Positions 32,401 to 40,370 of a stretch of 64,000 nt of DNA are shown piece by piece (positions within the stretch are counted from its first letter, which is position 1; each line of letters opens with the position of its first letter). The position numbers and the translations under genes were made by a program. Below the pieces are notes generated by a model. It was given only the letters and a program-made list of their open reading frames with translations. It searched no databases and was not told the origin of the DNA. Source of the stretch: Arthrobacter cupressi (GTDB lineage: Bacteria > Actinomycetota > Actinomycetes > Actinomycetales > Micrococcaceae); assembly GCF_900099975.1 (NCBI RefSeq), contig NZ_FNEI01000005.1, forward strand, positions 186,001 through 250,000, read 5' to 3'.

Positions 32401-33410
32401 GTCCTCCGCTCCCCCACGACCAGGACCGAGCGTCCCTCTCCGACCAGTGCACCGATGGTGTTGATCGCGGTCTGCGTCTGGCCGCTGCCCGGAGGAGTGC
32501 TGACTGCAAGGGAGTCTCCGGCGCGGGCGGCGTCGATGACGTACTGCTGGTCGGTGTCTGCGTCCAGGAGCAGCAGTTCGTCGGCGGGATCGCGTTCGTC
32601 CAGTCCCGGAAAGCGGCCCGCCTGCACGGCAAGCGGCGCAACGTCCCCGCCGTTGGCCCGCGCCGACAGGGCGGCAACAACCGGATTGCCTTCATTGATC
32701 CACGGGTCGTCAAGGTTGCCCGAGAGGTCCGCCAGGGTGGTCACCAGCAGGTTCGGGGAAACCTCGGCGCCGTGGATCGGCTTGACGAGGGTGCCGATCC
32801 GGTCGAGCACGGGCAGCGGATCCAGCCGCGCCGTGTTGTATGCCATGCGTCCAACCGCCGCGGCGTCGAACACGATGCCATGGACGGTCTTCAGGTGCCG
32901 CACCAGTGCGGGGTTGATGGTGGCGGCCTCGGTGAGCTGCAGTTCGTAGTCGTCTTCGCCGGGACGCGCCGTCAGGGAAATGCCGGCGAGCATGACGGGT
33001 GCGGAAACACGCTGCGGTTTCCCGCCCACGGCGGAGGTCCAGACGACGGTCCCGCAGGAAAGGTAGCCGGCATCGACACCGCGGTCGTTGGAAAGCTCGA
33101 AGATCTTTGAACGCAGGTTGCGGGCGGCACGTGCGGCCACGAGGTACTGCTGGCGGTCACGGATCAGGGTCGACAGCCGGGTGCGGCGTCCCGCCAAAAG
33201 CTGGGCGAGCCCGGAGGGGTGGCCGCTGCTGAGGTCGATCGATCCCTCCGGCGTCTTCACGAAGCGCAGCATGGTGTCCGCACCGGTCACCGATTTCAGC
33301 CCGGAGAGCCATTTCCTGAGCTCCGCGGAGCTCTCTTCCTGGCTATGACCTACAGACACCGCTGCCTTCTTTTCTGTACTAGCGTGAGACGACTTGGACC
33401 AAATCGGCAT
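29445..33410 (-). CDS. Degenerate SF1 helicase fused to REase-fold domain
   Basis: A 1321-residue protein. An N-terminal DUF4011-like region (to about 200) precedes an SF1 core. The Walker A position reads PPGSGQTQT (306-314), Gln replacing the catalytic Lys. Walker B reads VVILDAAS (about 839-846), Ala replacing Glu. Motif III reads AFGDPKTA and motif IV IYRAVDEDLVLQLSKNHYDG. Motifs V/VI are ERAQGLVRDHVIFSLGYG and FALAMTRSRRSLHVL. A long helical insert separates motifs Ia and II. Residues about 1147-1247 (DLGERLRARGARV, AIESDG, SVRERSRLRPQLLERMGWRYMSLWT) match the endonuclease-fold MTES_1575 domain. An acidic tail of about 60 residues follows. Leaderless ATG at 33410, -10 AGGGTA on + (TACCCT) at 33418-33423. 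Probably a nucleic-acid-binding, perhaps defence or repair, factor; ATPase activity is doubtful. Confidence 0.85.
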   Translation of the reverse strand: MPIWSKSSHASTEKKAAVSVGHSQEESSAELRKWLSGLKSVTGADTMLRFVKTPEGSIDLSSGHPSGLAQLLAGRRTRLSTLIRDRQQYLVAARAARNLRSKIFELSNDRGVDAGYLSCGTVVWTSAVGGKPQRVSAPVMLAGISLTARPGEDDYELQLTEAATINPALVRHLKTVHGIVFDAAAVGRMAYNTARLDPLPVLDRIGTLVKPIHGAEVSPNLLVTTLADLSGNLDDPWINEGNPVVAALSARANGGDVAPLAVQAGRFPGLDERDPADELLLLDADTDQQYVIDAARAGDSLAVSTPPGSGQTQTAINTIGALVGEGRSVLVVGERRTSLNGLAAGMEALGLESLLFRPGYGVPAQQLKTQLVSAIIRNEKSLEPQLDNLHTTLVEHRHALLDHVASLHNVRERWGCSPYQAMQSLAELTSIHPAPATTVRLKRSVLDSIKDREELAGRLRRAAELGSFSSAAVNSPWYGARLVTRKETEEAQELARAAHEQLPVLRERMESLAGHSEIRLGTTFAEWGAQLDLLMAVRESLDKFTPDIFDRPVHDLISATASSAWRRERGLEMPSMQRSRLRRVAKEYVRPGVHIADLHSSLVLVQEQRTLWADYATSQRHPAVPSGLAELGTAYKELDGELTRLGERLRHTRDGGKLRETPYPELMARLESLVADSETLETLPERTLLIEDMREHGLGELLADLAAREVGPDSVAAELDLAWWQSALEAMISGDDYLAMSDGESLRKLEAEYRLADQAHVASGAARLRWQLAERWRAGIAEQPRQAELLRNLIKDGRITLPALSAQAPDLVPLLVPVWSLSPHLLTGLLPAEQSFDAVVILDAASMSLQAALPAIARAKQVIAFGDPKTAIARSFSVAVEPRIPGTNGQETVDSAFSALASVLPTWQLNWIYRAVDEDLVLQLSKNHYDGALRRLPDGQSVTGLDRSVVVEYIPDGTGLPSSDHEGVESVAAEVNRVVDLVFEHATLRPRTSLAVVTASLRHAARIGEAIRLQLPNHPLLAGFFSAGPESFRVVDLERAQGLVRDHVIFSLGYGRTPHGRALHSFGPLSVEGGRNKFALAMTRSRRSLHVLSCFRPEDLDLDRLSHGAVDFHELLDREVSGNSTLGTPAIRAAASEQALGEDPLVADLGERLRARGARVWHHYDGALDIAAAADPVLTIGRDDSEIPTPVAIESDGTERYRRMSVRERSRLRPQLLERMGWRYMSLWTIEVFTDPSSCADRIASYLGLENVGRKFTEAEQGFLDQQVDDPDAEEPDAEEPEGGEAGGGQLDGQLEEEHAQSSPGPAAEAQPGPEKQQEAE

Positions 33411-33501
33411 ACTTTCGAGGGTATCGGGAATCGGCCCTGGCTGAGGGACCGCAACACTGGCCGCAGGGCAAAAAATCCCGTGTTTCAGCCGCAAAAAGCA
33501 A

Positions 33502-33531
33502 GTGGCCGGCCTCCCTGAAGAGGCCGGCCAC
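33502..33531 (-). terminator. Terminator of guaA
   Basis: Perfect 12-bp arms GTGGCCGGCCTC (33502-33513) and GAGGCCGGCCAC (33520-33531) with a 6-nt loop, followed on the minus strand by CTTGCTTTTTG. It sits 8 nt past the guaA stop. Confidence 0.93.
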
Positions 33532-33539
33532 TCAGGACC

Positions 33540-35132
33540 TTATTCCCACTCGATGGTTCCCGGCGGCTTGCTGGTGACATCGAGCACCACCCGGTTGACG
33601 CCGTCGACCTCGTTGGTGATCCGGTTGGAAATCCGGGCCAGGAGTTCGTAGGGCAGGCGCGACCAGTCGGCCGTCATGGCGTCCTCGGAGGACACAGGGC
33701 GCAGCACGATCGGGTGGCCGTAGGTACGGCCGTCGCCCTGGACACCGACGCTGCGGACATCGGCCAGCAGGACGACCGGCATCTGCCACACCTCGTTGTC
33801 GAGGCCGGCGGCGGTCAGTTCCGCGCGGGCGATCGCGTCGGCCTTGCGCAGCAGGTCCAGGCGTTCCTTGGTGACCTCGCCGACGATGCGGATGCCGAGG
33901 CCCGGGCCCGGGAAGGGCTGGCGGCCGACGATTTCCTGGGGCAGGCCGAGCTGGGCGCCGACGGCGCGCACCTCGTCCTTGAACAGGGCGCGGAGCGGTT
34001 CGACCAGTTCGAACTGCAGGTCCTCGGGCAGGCCGCCCACGTTGTGGTGGCTCTTGATGTTCGCCGCACCTTCGCCGCCGCCGGATTCGACGACGTCCGG
34101 GTACAGGGTGCCCTGGACGAGGAACTTGATCTTTTCGCCTTCGGCCGCGGCCTGGGCGATGATGGCCCGCTCGGCTTCCTCGAACGCGCGGATGAATTCG
34201 CGGCCGATGATCTTGCGCTTGGTTTCGGGATCGCTCACGCCGGCGAGGGCGTTCAGGAAGCGCTCCTGTTCGTTGGCGACATAGAGGTTCACGCCGGTGG
34301 CGGCGACGAAGTCGCGTTCGACCTGCTCGGCCTCGCCCTCGCGCAGCAGACCGTGGTCAACGAACACGCAGGTGAGCTGGTCGCCGACGGCGCGCTGCAC
34401 CAGTGCGGCGGCCACGGCGGAGTCAACGCCGCCGGACAGGCCGCAGATGACCTTGGAATCGCCGATCTGCTGGCGGATCCGCTCCACCTGCTCTTCGACG
34501 ATGTTGCCGGTGGTCCAGTTGGGCTCGAGCCTGGCGCCCTTGAAGAGGAAGTTTTCCAGGACCTGCTGGCCGTTGGTGGAGTGCTTCACCTCGGGGTGCC
34601 ACTGCACGCCGTACAGGGCCTTCTCCTCGTTGGCGAAGGCCGCCACGGGAGCGCCTGCGGTGGTTGCCAGGACCTCGAAGCCGGCGGGTGCTTCATGTAC
34701 GGAGTCGCCGTGGCTCATCCAGGTGTTCTGGGACTCGGGGGTGCCCTCGAGGATGGAGCGTGCGCCGCCGCCCACGGTCGTGGCCTCGGTGGCACCGTAT
34801 TCGCGCAGGCCGGTCTGGGCTACCTTGCCGCCCAGCGCGTTGGCCATGGCCTGGAAGCCGTAGCAGATGCCGAAGACCGGGACACCGGCTTCGAACAGGT
34901 CGGCTCCAACGCTGGGAGCACCCTCGGCGTAAACGCTGGAGGGGCCGCCGGAAAGGATGATCGCTGCCGGGTTCTTGGCCAGGAGCTGCTCGGTGGTGAA
35001 GGTGTGCGGAACGATTTCCGAATACACGTTTGCTTCACGGACGCGGCGGGCAATCAGCTGCGCGTACTGGGCACCGTAGTCAACAACCAGCACCGGCTTC
35101 TGGGAAGTCTGGGGCGCGGTGGGAGTAGTCAC
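33540..35132 (-). CDS. guaA: GMP synthase (glutamine-hydrolysing)
   Basis: A 530-residue two-domain enzyme converting XMP to GMP. The N-terminal class-I glutamine amidotransferase has [10 protein letters not shown] (nucleophile Cys) and [10 protein letters not shown] (His/Glu). The ATP pyrophosphatase has the [11 protein letters not shown]-loop, and the C-terminal dimerisation domain ends [18 protein letters not shown]. Leaderless: GTG at 35132 with -10 TAGGCT (35139-35144) 6 nt upstream. A strong terminator follows the stop. With guaB and guaB3 it forms a dispersed guanine-nucleotide set. Confidence 0.97.
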   Translation of the reverse strand: MTTPTAPQTSQKPVLVVDYGAQYAQLIARRVREANVYSEIVPHTFTTEQLLAKNPAAIILSGGPSSVYAEGAPSVGADLFEAGVPVFGICYGFQAMANALGGKVAQTGLREYGATEATTVGGGARSILEGTPESQNTWMSHGDSVHEAPAGFEVLATTAGAPVAAFANEEKALYGVQWHPEVKHSTNGQQVLENFLFKGARLEPNWTTGNIVEEQVERIRQQIGDSKVICGLSGGVDSAVAAALVQRAVGDQLTCVFVDHGLLREGEAEQVERDFVAATGVNLYVANEQERFLNALAGVSDPETKRKIIGREFIRAFEEAERAIIAQAAAEGEKIKFLVQGTLYPDVVESGGGEGAANIKSHHNVGGLPEDLQFELVEPLRALFKDEVRAVGAQLGLPQEIVGRQPFPGPGLGIRIVGEVTKERLDLLRKADAIARAELTAAGLDNEVWQMPVVLLADVRSVGVQGDGRTYGHPIVLRPVSSEDAMTADWSRLPYELLARISNRITNEVDGVNRVVLDVTSKPPGTIEWE

Positions 35133-35232
35133 CAGAACAGCCTACTTTGCCCGGCTGCCCCGGTGCATCTTCGCTCCAGCCAACGGGCGCCCAAAACGGG
35201 TCGCACGTCAGCAATCTCACACCGGGAAGGAC

Positions 35233-35763
35233 TCAGTAGCGCTTGGACGCCTGCGGGTTGGCGGCCAGTTCGGCCTCGACCTCGGCGTGGAACTTCTTCT
35301 CCACGATGAAGGACATCAGCGGCACTACACCGCCCAGCGCGAGCAGGATGAACTTGGTGAAGGGCCAGCGCATGAGGGACCACAGCCTGAAGTCCGAGAT
35401 GAGGTACACCACGTACATCCATCCGTGGACAATCAGCACGGTCACGGACAGGTTCACGCCGCCGATGACCCCCTTGGGTTCGGAGGCTGCCAAGCCGAAG
35501 CCGAAGGGCCGTCCGGTCAGCGCATCGGTACCGCCGGCGTAGAGCGAGACACCGAAGGCGTACCGGGCGATCAGTTCGACGCACAGCAACAGCAGCATGA
35601 TGCCGGTGAGGTAGGCCATCACCTTGTAGAACTTCAACGCCGAGCGGATCTGCGCCTCGGTCCCGCCGAAGCGGCGCTTCTTGGAGGCCGGGCGGCCGTC
35701 CGAGGCACCGGACTGCGAGGTACCGGACTCGTTGGAGGGGACTGCCGGTTTCGGCTCAATCAT
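35233..35763 (-). CDS. DUF3817 membrane protein
   Basis: A 176-residue protein with a polar 40-residue N-terminus and three TM segments; SALKFYKVMAYLTGIMLLLLCVE and VHGWMYVVYLISDFRLW are hallmarks of DUF3817, a family of unknown function often encoded near SURF1 in actinobacteria. The ATG overlaps the SURF1 stop (ATGA), so it is cotranscribed. A link to cytochrome oxidase assembly is suggested only by that context. Confidence 0.85.
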   Translation of the reverse strand: MIEPKPAVPSNESGTSQSGASDGRPASKKRRFGGTEAQIRSALKFYKVMAYLTGIMLLLLCVELIARYAFGVSLYAGGTDALTGRPFGFGLAASEPKGVIGGVNLSVTVLIVHGWMYVVYLISDFRLWSLMRWPFTKFILLALGGVVPLMSFIVEKKFHAEVEAELAANPQASKRY

Positions 35764-36593
35764 GGCTGCACCTTTTGTTCTGGGCTTGCTGTTGGCGTTT
35801 CGTCGTCCGGGACGTTCTCGTCCGGGAGATCCTCTTCGAGGTCACGGCGGTGGTCGTCGGCCACCAAGCGCCACCAAATGTAGAGCGCGAAGCCGGCGAA
35901 GACCACCCACTCCACGGAGTAGAAGAGGTTCAGCCAGTTGATCTGCTGTGCCGGCGGCTGGGCCGGGATGTTCAGGGCCTTCATTTCCGCGGGAAGGGCC
36001 ACGGCCTTCCCGCCGCTGTTTTCAGCGGTGGCGGCGACGAACCCCGGGTAGCTGGAGATCTCCCAGCGGTTGATGAGCTCGGCGACGGACACCGCCGAAG
36101 CCCGCCCCGCACCGGCGTCGACGTTGGGCAGGGGCGCTTCCGAAGGAAGGAGCCGCCCGGTCAGCTCAATAGTGCCCGACGGCGGCGGGCCGGCTTGGCC
36201 GGGTTCCTCCACCCATGCGCGGGCCACCGGGATCCAGGTCTTCGCGGAGGCGCCGGCGCCGCGGAGGGCGGGTGCGCCGTCGACGGCGAAAGCCGAGACG
36301 ATCCAGTAACCCTTCTTGCCGTCCTTGAGCCGGTTTTCGACGAGGAGCTGTTTCGCGGGGTCGTAGCTGCCGGTGGCACTGACCATCTGGTCCGCGACGG
36401 CGCCGGGAAAGTAGGTGCCGGGCCGCAGGAGGGTGGTGAGGGCCTTGGTTTCCTCGATCTGCGGCGAGACGGGAACCTCGCTCTGGGTGGACCGTCCGAA
36501 CTGCCACTGGCTCAGCAGCACGAACACCCCGGAAAGCAGGAGCGCAAAGACAAGCCCTGCGATCCAGCGGGGTTTCAGAGCGGTTTTCAACAC
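35760..36593 (-). CDS. SURF1-family cytochrome oxidase assembly protein
   Basis: A 277-residue membrane protein. TM1 (PRWIAGLVFALLLSGVFVLLSQWQFGR) carries the family's WQ-x-x-R, and TM2 lies at about 215-235 (INWLNLFYSVEWVVFAGFALYIWW). The large external loop has the VSATGSYDP strand. SURF1 helps haem a/a3 insertion into cytochrome c oxidase. Leaderless GTG at 36593: -10 TACGGT (36600-36605) is 6 nt upstream. Heads the SURF1-DUF3817 operon. Confidence 0.9.
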   Translation of the reverse strand: MLKTALKPRWIAGLVFALLLSGVFVLLSQWQFGRSTQSEVPVSPQIEETKALTTLLRPGTYFPGAVADQMVSATGSYDPAKQLLVENRLKDGKKGYWIVSAFAVDGAPALRGAGASAKTWIPVARAWVEEPGQAGPPPSGTIELTGRLLPSEAPLPNVDAGAGRASAVSVAELINRWEISSYPGFVAATAENSGGKAVALPAEMKALNIPAQPPAQQINWLNLFYSVEWVVFAGFALYIWWRLVADDHRRDLEEDLPDENVPDDETPTASPEQKVQP

Positions 36594-36651
36594 CCCTTAA
36601 CCGTACTTCGTCAGGCTGTAGAACAGCTAAACGGGAGGGGGCAAGAGGCCT

Positions 36652-37140
36652 TTAGTGGTCGAAGAACACCAGGCTGGAGTTGATCAGCTCGGCGATGACT
36701 TCCGCGTCGTGGGCGCGGCGCAGGGATTCCCGGAAGGATTCCTTGGACAGCGAGCGGGCCATGGTTGCCAGGACTTCGAGGTGGTCGGAGAAGGAGCTGG
36801 GCGGGGTGGCGATCAGCAGGACCAGGGTGGCCGGACCGTCCGCGGCGCCGAAGTCCAGGGAGTGGCCGAACTTGGTGACGCCCACGGCGATCGAGATGCG
36901 GGAGACGAACTCGCTGCGGGCGTGGGGCAGGCCGATGCCGCCGGGCAGGCCTGTGGCCATCTGGTGTTCGCGGGCGTTGACCTGGCCCAGGAAGCCGTCG
37001 AGGTCAGTGATCCGGCCATGGGCGTGGAGGCGTTCGGCAAGCTGTGCGGTGGCTTCGCCCTTGTCCGCGGCTTCCAGTTCAAGGATGACCAGGTCCGGTG
37101 TGGTCAGGTCCGCATCATACGGGTCCAGTGTTTCCGCCAA
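36652..37140 (-). CDS. PTS EIIA component, fructose/Ntr family
   Basis: A 162-residue EIIA. The phosphorylated histidine is in GGIGLPHARSE; RISIAVGVTKFG and VLLIATPPSSFSDHLEVLATMAR match the family. No EIIB, EIIC or HPr gene adjoins, so it may serve a transporter encoded elsewhere or regulate. It begins with TTG behind GGAGGG (spacing about 7). It lies downstream of glpD on the same strand (51-bp gap), and the + strand gap before SURF1 is 58 bp. Confidence 0.9.
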   Translation of the reverse strand: MAETLDPYDADLTTPDLVILELEAADKGEATAQLAERLHAHGRITDLDGFLGQVNAREHQMATGLPGGIGLPHARSEFVSRISIAVGVTKFGHSLDFGAADGPATLVLLIATPPSSFSDHLEVLATMARSLSKESFRESLRRAHDAEVIAELINSSLVFFDH

Positions 37141-37191
37141 AGTTGATTCCCTCCAGTGTTCGTCCCCCGGGTGTACTTCCCCGGCCCGGGT

Positions 37192-38952
37192 TCAGCGCAG
37201 GGGAACGATGTCATCCACCCCCATGCGGGCAGCGTCCGCGGACTCGTCGTCGGGCTGCTCCTGGCTGAGCCGTTCCGCTTCGACGCGGGCAAGGTAGTGC
37301 TTGATTTCGCTTTCCCGCTGGGTATCGCTCCAGCCGAGGATTTCACCCATCAGCTTAGCGACTACGGGGACCGCGGACACTCCCCGGTCCCACGCCTCGA
37401 TGGAAATGCGGGTCCGGCGGGTCAGCACGTCATGCACGTGCCTGGCACCTTCGTGGGTGGTGGCGTAGACGACCTCGGCCGCCAGGTAGTCGTCGGCACC
37501 CGGCAGGGGCTCGGCGAGTTCCGGGAGCTCCCTGATCAGCGCCAGGACGTCGGTGGCCATGGATCCGTACCGGTTCAGCAGGTGTTCGACGCGGGCCACG
37601 TGCACGCCGAATTCCTCCGCCAGGCGGGACCGGCGGTTCCAGGCGGCTTTGAACCCTTCGGCCCCCAGCAGCGGGATGGTCTCGGTGCAACTGGCCGCAA
37701 CGCGCTCGTCCATGGCCCGGGTGGCTTCGTCCACGGCGTCCTTGGCCATGACGCGGTAGGTGGTGAACTTTCCGCCGGCCACGACCACCAGGCCCGGCAC
37801 CGGGTGCGCCACCACGTGTTCGCGGGAGAGCTTGGCGGTGGAGTCGCTCTCCCCCGCCAGCAGGGGCCGCAGGCCGGCGTAGACGCCTTCGACGTCTTCC
37901 CTGGTCAAAGGGCGCTTCAGCACTTTGTTGACGCGTTCCAGCACGTAGTCGATGTCTTTCGAGGACGCCGCCGGGTGCGCCTTGTCCAGCGTCCAGTCGG
38001 TGTCTGTGGTGCCGATGATCCAGTGCCGGCCCCACGGAATGACGAACAGCACGGATTTCTCGGTCCGCAGGATCAGGCCCACGGTGGACTGGAAACGGTC
38101 CCGCGGCACCACCAGGTGGATGCCCTTGGATGCTCGCACTTTGAGCTGGCCGCGGTCGGTCACCATGGCCTGGGTTTCATCCGTCCAGACGCCGGTGGCG
38201 TTGACCACCTGCTTGGCGCGGATTTCGAAGGTGCTGCCGTCCTCCTGGTTCTCCACCTTCGCGCCCACCACCCGCTCGCCTTCCCGCAGGAAAGAGACCA
38301 CGCGCATCCGGTTCACGGCGTGTGCACCGTAACGGGCCGCCGTCCGGACGACGTTGACCACCAGCCGGGCGTCGTCCACCTGGGCGTCGTAGTACCGGAT
38401 GGATCCAACGAAGGCGTCGTTCTTCAGGCTGGGCGCGGCCCGCAGGGTGCCGCGCCGGAAGAAGTGCTTGTGCCGGGGGACACCGCGGCTGTGGCCGGAG
38501 GTCAGGCCGAGGGTGTCGTACAGGAAGATGCCGGCACCCACATAGGGCCGCTCCCAGAAGCGCCGCGTGAGCGGGTACAGGAACGGAACCGGCCGGACCA
38601 GGTGCGGGGCGATCTGCTGGATGAGCAGGCCCCGCTCCTGCAGGGCCTCCTGCACCAGGGCGAAGTCGAGCATCTCCAGGTAACGCAGGCCGCCGTGGAT
38701 GAGTTTGGACGAACGGGACGAGGTCCCCGATGCCCAGTCCCGGGTTTCCACAATGCCCACGGAGAGGCCGCGGGTCACGGCGTCCAGGGCAGCACCGGCG
38801 CCCACCACCCCGCCGCCCACAATGAGGATGTCCAGTTCCTTGCCGGGCTCGGTGGTGGCTTTGAGCACGTCAATGGATTCGGTCCTCGCCTGCGGACTCA
38901 GTGCACCGTCCGGTGCGTTGAATGCCTGCGAACCACCTGCTGCCCTGCCCAT
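37192..38952 (-). CDS. glpD: FAD-dependent glycerol-3-phosphate dehydrogenase
   Basis: A 586-residue membrane-associated flavoenzyme oxidising glycerol-3-phosphate to DHAP and passing electrons to quinone. The FAD dinucleotide fold is IVGGGVVGAGAALDAVTRG (residues about 43-62); SRSSKLIHGGLRYLE and GIHLVVPRDRF are the GlpD signatures. The C-terminal DAO_C domain is complete. ATG at 38952 with GGGAGGCG 5 nt upstream. No glpF or glpK adjoins. The downstream EIIA gene may be cotranscribed. Confidence 0.95.
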   Translation of the reverse strand: MGRAAGGSQAFNAPDGALSPQARTESIDVLKATTEPGKELDILIVGGGVVGAGAALDAVTRGLSVGIVETRDWASGTSSRSSKLIHGGLRYLEMLDFALVQEALQERGLLIQQIAPHLVRPVPFLYPLTRRFWERPYVGAGIFLYDTLGLTSGHSRGVPRHKHFFRRGTLRAAPSLKNDAFVGSIRYYDAQVDDARLVVNVVRTAARYGAHAVNRMRVVSFLREGERVVGAKVENQEDGSTFEIRAKQVVNATGVWTDETQAMVTDRGQLKVRASKGIHLVVPRDRFQSTVGLILRTEKSVLFVIPWGRHWIIGTTDTDWTLDKAHPAASSKDIDYVLERVNKVLKRPLTREDVEGVYAGLRPLLAGESDSTAKLSREHVVAHPVPGLVVVAGGKFTTYRVMAKDAVDEATRAMDERVAASCTETIPLLGAEGFKAAWNRRSRLAEEFGVHVARVEHLLNRYGSMATDVLALIRELPELAEPLPGADDYLAAEVVYATTHEGARHVHDVLTRRTRISIEAWDRGVSAVPVVAKLMGEILGWSDTQRESEIKHYLARVEAERLSQEQPDDESADAARMGVDDIVPLR

Positions 38953-39047
38953 TGGACGCCTCCCATCGCGCGTTCAGCCCGTCAATCCCCCCAGACTACT
39001 TGCTGAGTCCGGGCTTGGGCAGAGAATGCGGTGCGACTGCGGGAGGC

Positions 39048-40181
39048 TCAGCCGAGGTAAGGAGAGACGACGACGTCGACCCGCTGGAATTCCTTCAGGT
39101 CCGAGTAGCCGGTGGTCGCCATCGAGCGGCGCAGCGCACCGATGAGGTTGGAGGTGCCGTTGGTGTGGTGGCCCGGGCCGAAGAGCACTTCCTCGAGCGG
39201 GCCGACGGTGCCGACGTTGACGCGGTCGCCGCGCGGCAGTTCGAGGTGGTGGGCCTCCTGCCCCCAGTGCCAGCCCTTGCCGGGCGCCTCTTCGGCGCGT
39301 GCCAGGGCGCTGCCGAGCATGACGGCGTCGGCGCCCATCGCGATGGCCTTGACGATGTCTCCCGAGCTGCCCATGCCGCCGTCGGCGATGACGTGCACGT
39401 AGCGGCCGCCGGACTCGTCAAGGTAGTCGCGGCGGGCGGCTGCGACGTCGCTGATGGCAGAGGCCAGGGGCGAGTGGATGCCCAGCGCGCGCCGGGTGGT
39501 GGTCGTGGCGCCGCCGCCGAAGCCGACCAGGACGCCGGCCGCGCCAGTGCGCATGAGGTGCAGTGCCGGGGTGTAGCCGGCGGCACCGCCCACGATGACG
39601 GGGACGTCGAGTTCGTAGATGAACTTCTTCAGGTTCAGCGGTTCGTGATTCTTCGAGACATGCTCGGCGGACACGGTGGTGCCACGGATGACGAAAATGT
39701 CGACGCCGGCGGCGACCACGGTCTTGTAGTGCTCCTGCGTGCGCTGCGGCGTCAGGGAGCCGGCCACGGTGACGCCGGAAGCGCGGATCTCGGCGAGCCG
39801 GCTGGTGATGAGTTCGGGCTGGATGGGCGCCTTGTACAGCTCCTGCATGCGCCGGGTGACGGCGGGGCTGGCCGTTTCGTCGGCGAGCGCGGCGATTTCA
39901 TCCAGGACCGACTGCGGGTCCTCGTACCGGGTCCAGAGGCCTTCCAGGTCCAGCACGCCCAGCCCGCCGAGGCGGCCCAGCGCGATGGCGGTTTCGGGGG
40001 ACATGGCCGAGTCCATCGGTGCGGCGATCACCGGCATTTCGAACTTATAGGCGTCGATCTGCCAGGAGACGGAGACGTCCTTGGGGTCGCGGGTCCTGCG
40101 GTTGGGGACGATCGCAATGTCATCCAGGGAGTAGGCACGACGCCCACGCTTGCCACGGCCAATCTCAATCTCATAAGTCAC
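39048..40181 (-). CDS. guaB3: GuaB3-type IMP dehydrogenase family protein
   Basis: A 377-residue IMPDH/GMPR-fold barrel without CBS domains. The phosphate-binding region IADGGMGSSGDIVKAIAMGADAVMLGS is intact, but the catalytic loop reads GGGATTTTRRALG, with no Cys where IMPDH has GSICTT. That is the actinobacterial GuaB3 clade (compare Rv3410c). Its reaction is uncertain. The true start is GTG at 40181 (VTYEIEIGRGKRGRRA), with -10 TAAAGT (40189-40194) 7 nt upstream; the 56 residues upstream read promoter DNA. Confidence 0.9.
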   Translation of the reverse strand: MTYEIEIGRGKRGRRAYSLDDIAIVPNRRTRDPKDVSVSWQIDAYKFEMPVIAAPMDSAMSPETAIALGRLGGLGVLDLEGLWTRYEDPQSVLDEIAALADETASPAVTRRMQELYKAPIQPELITSRLAEIRASGVTVAGSLTPQRTQEHYKTVVAAGVDIFVIRGTTVSAEHVSKNHEPLNLKKFIYELDVPVIVGGAAGYTPALHLMRTGAAGVLVGFGGGATTTTRRALGIHSPLASAISDVAAARRDYLDESGGRYVHVIADGGMGSSGDIVKAIAMGADAVMLGSALARAEEAPGKGWHWGQEAHHLELPRGDRVNVGTVGPLEEVLFGPGHHTNGTSNLIGALRRSMATTGYSDLKEFQRVDVVVSPYLG

Positions 40182-40238
40182 GCGCCCTACTTTACTGGAC
40201 CCCCTTCGCGGAACCGATTCGACCGAATGAGTAAAGGC

Positions 40239-40253
40239 TTCACAAAATGTGAA
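40239..40253. promoter_or_regulatory. Palindrome upstream of the subtilase gene
   Basis: TTCACA-AAA-TGTGAA forms a 6-bp inverted repeat in an AT-rich stretch of the 189-bp gap between guaB3 and the subtilase gene. A TTGACA hexamer follows at 40271-40276 but has no clear -10 at proper spacing. It may be an operator; no cognate regulator is adjacent. Confidence 0.4.
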
Positions 40254-40370
40254 AGAACTCTTTACAAATATTGACACGACCAATAGATTTCTCTCGGTTG
40301 CGGAAACCCTCTGCGCCAGCCTCCTTATTTTCATCGCCCGGGACCACACGCGCCCGGAGACAGGAACACC

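Noticed and set aside
30141..33110. A 989-codon open frame on the + strand
   Set aside because: It runs antisense to the helicase-nuclease; composition follows the complement of that gene and no domain is seen.
40271..40276. TTGACA as the -35 of the subtilase promoter
   Set aside because: No acceptable -10 at 16-19 bp spacing; kept only as a note.
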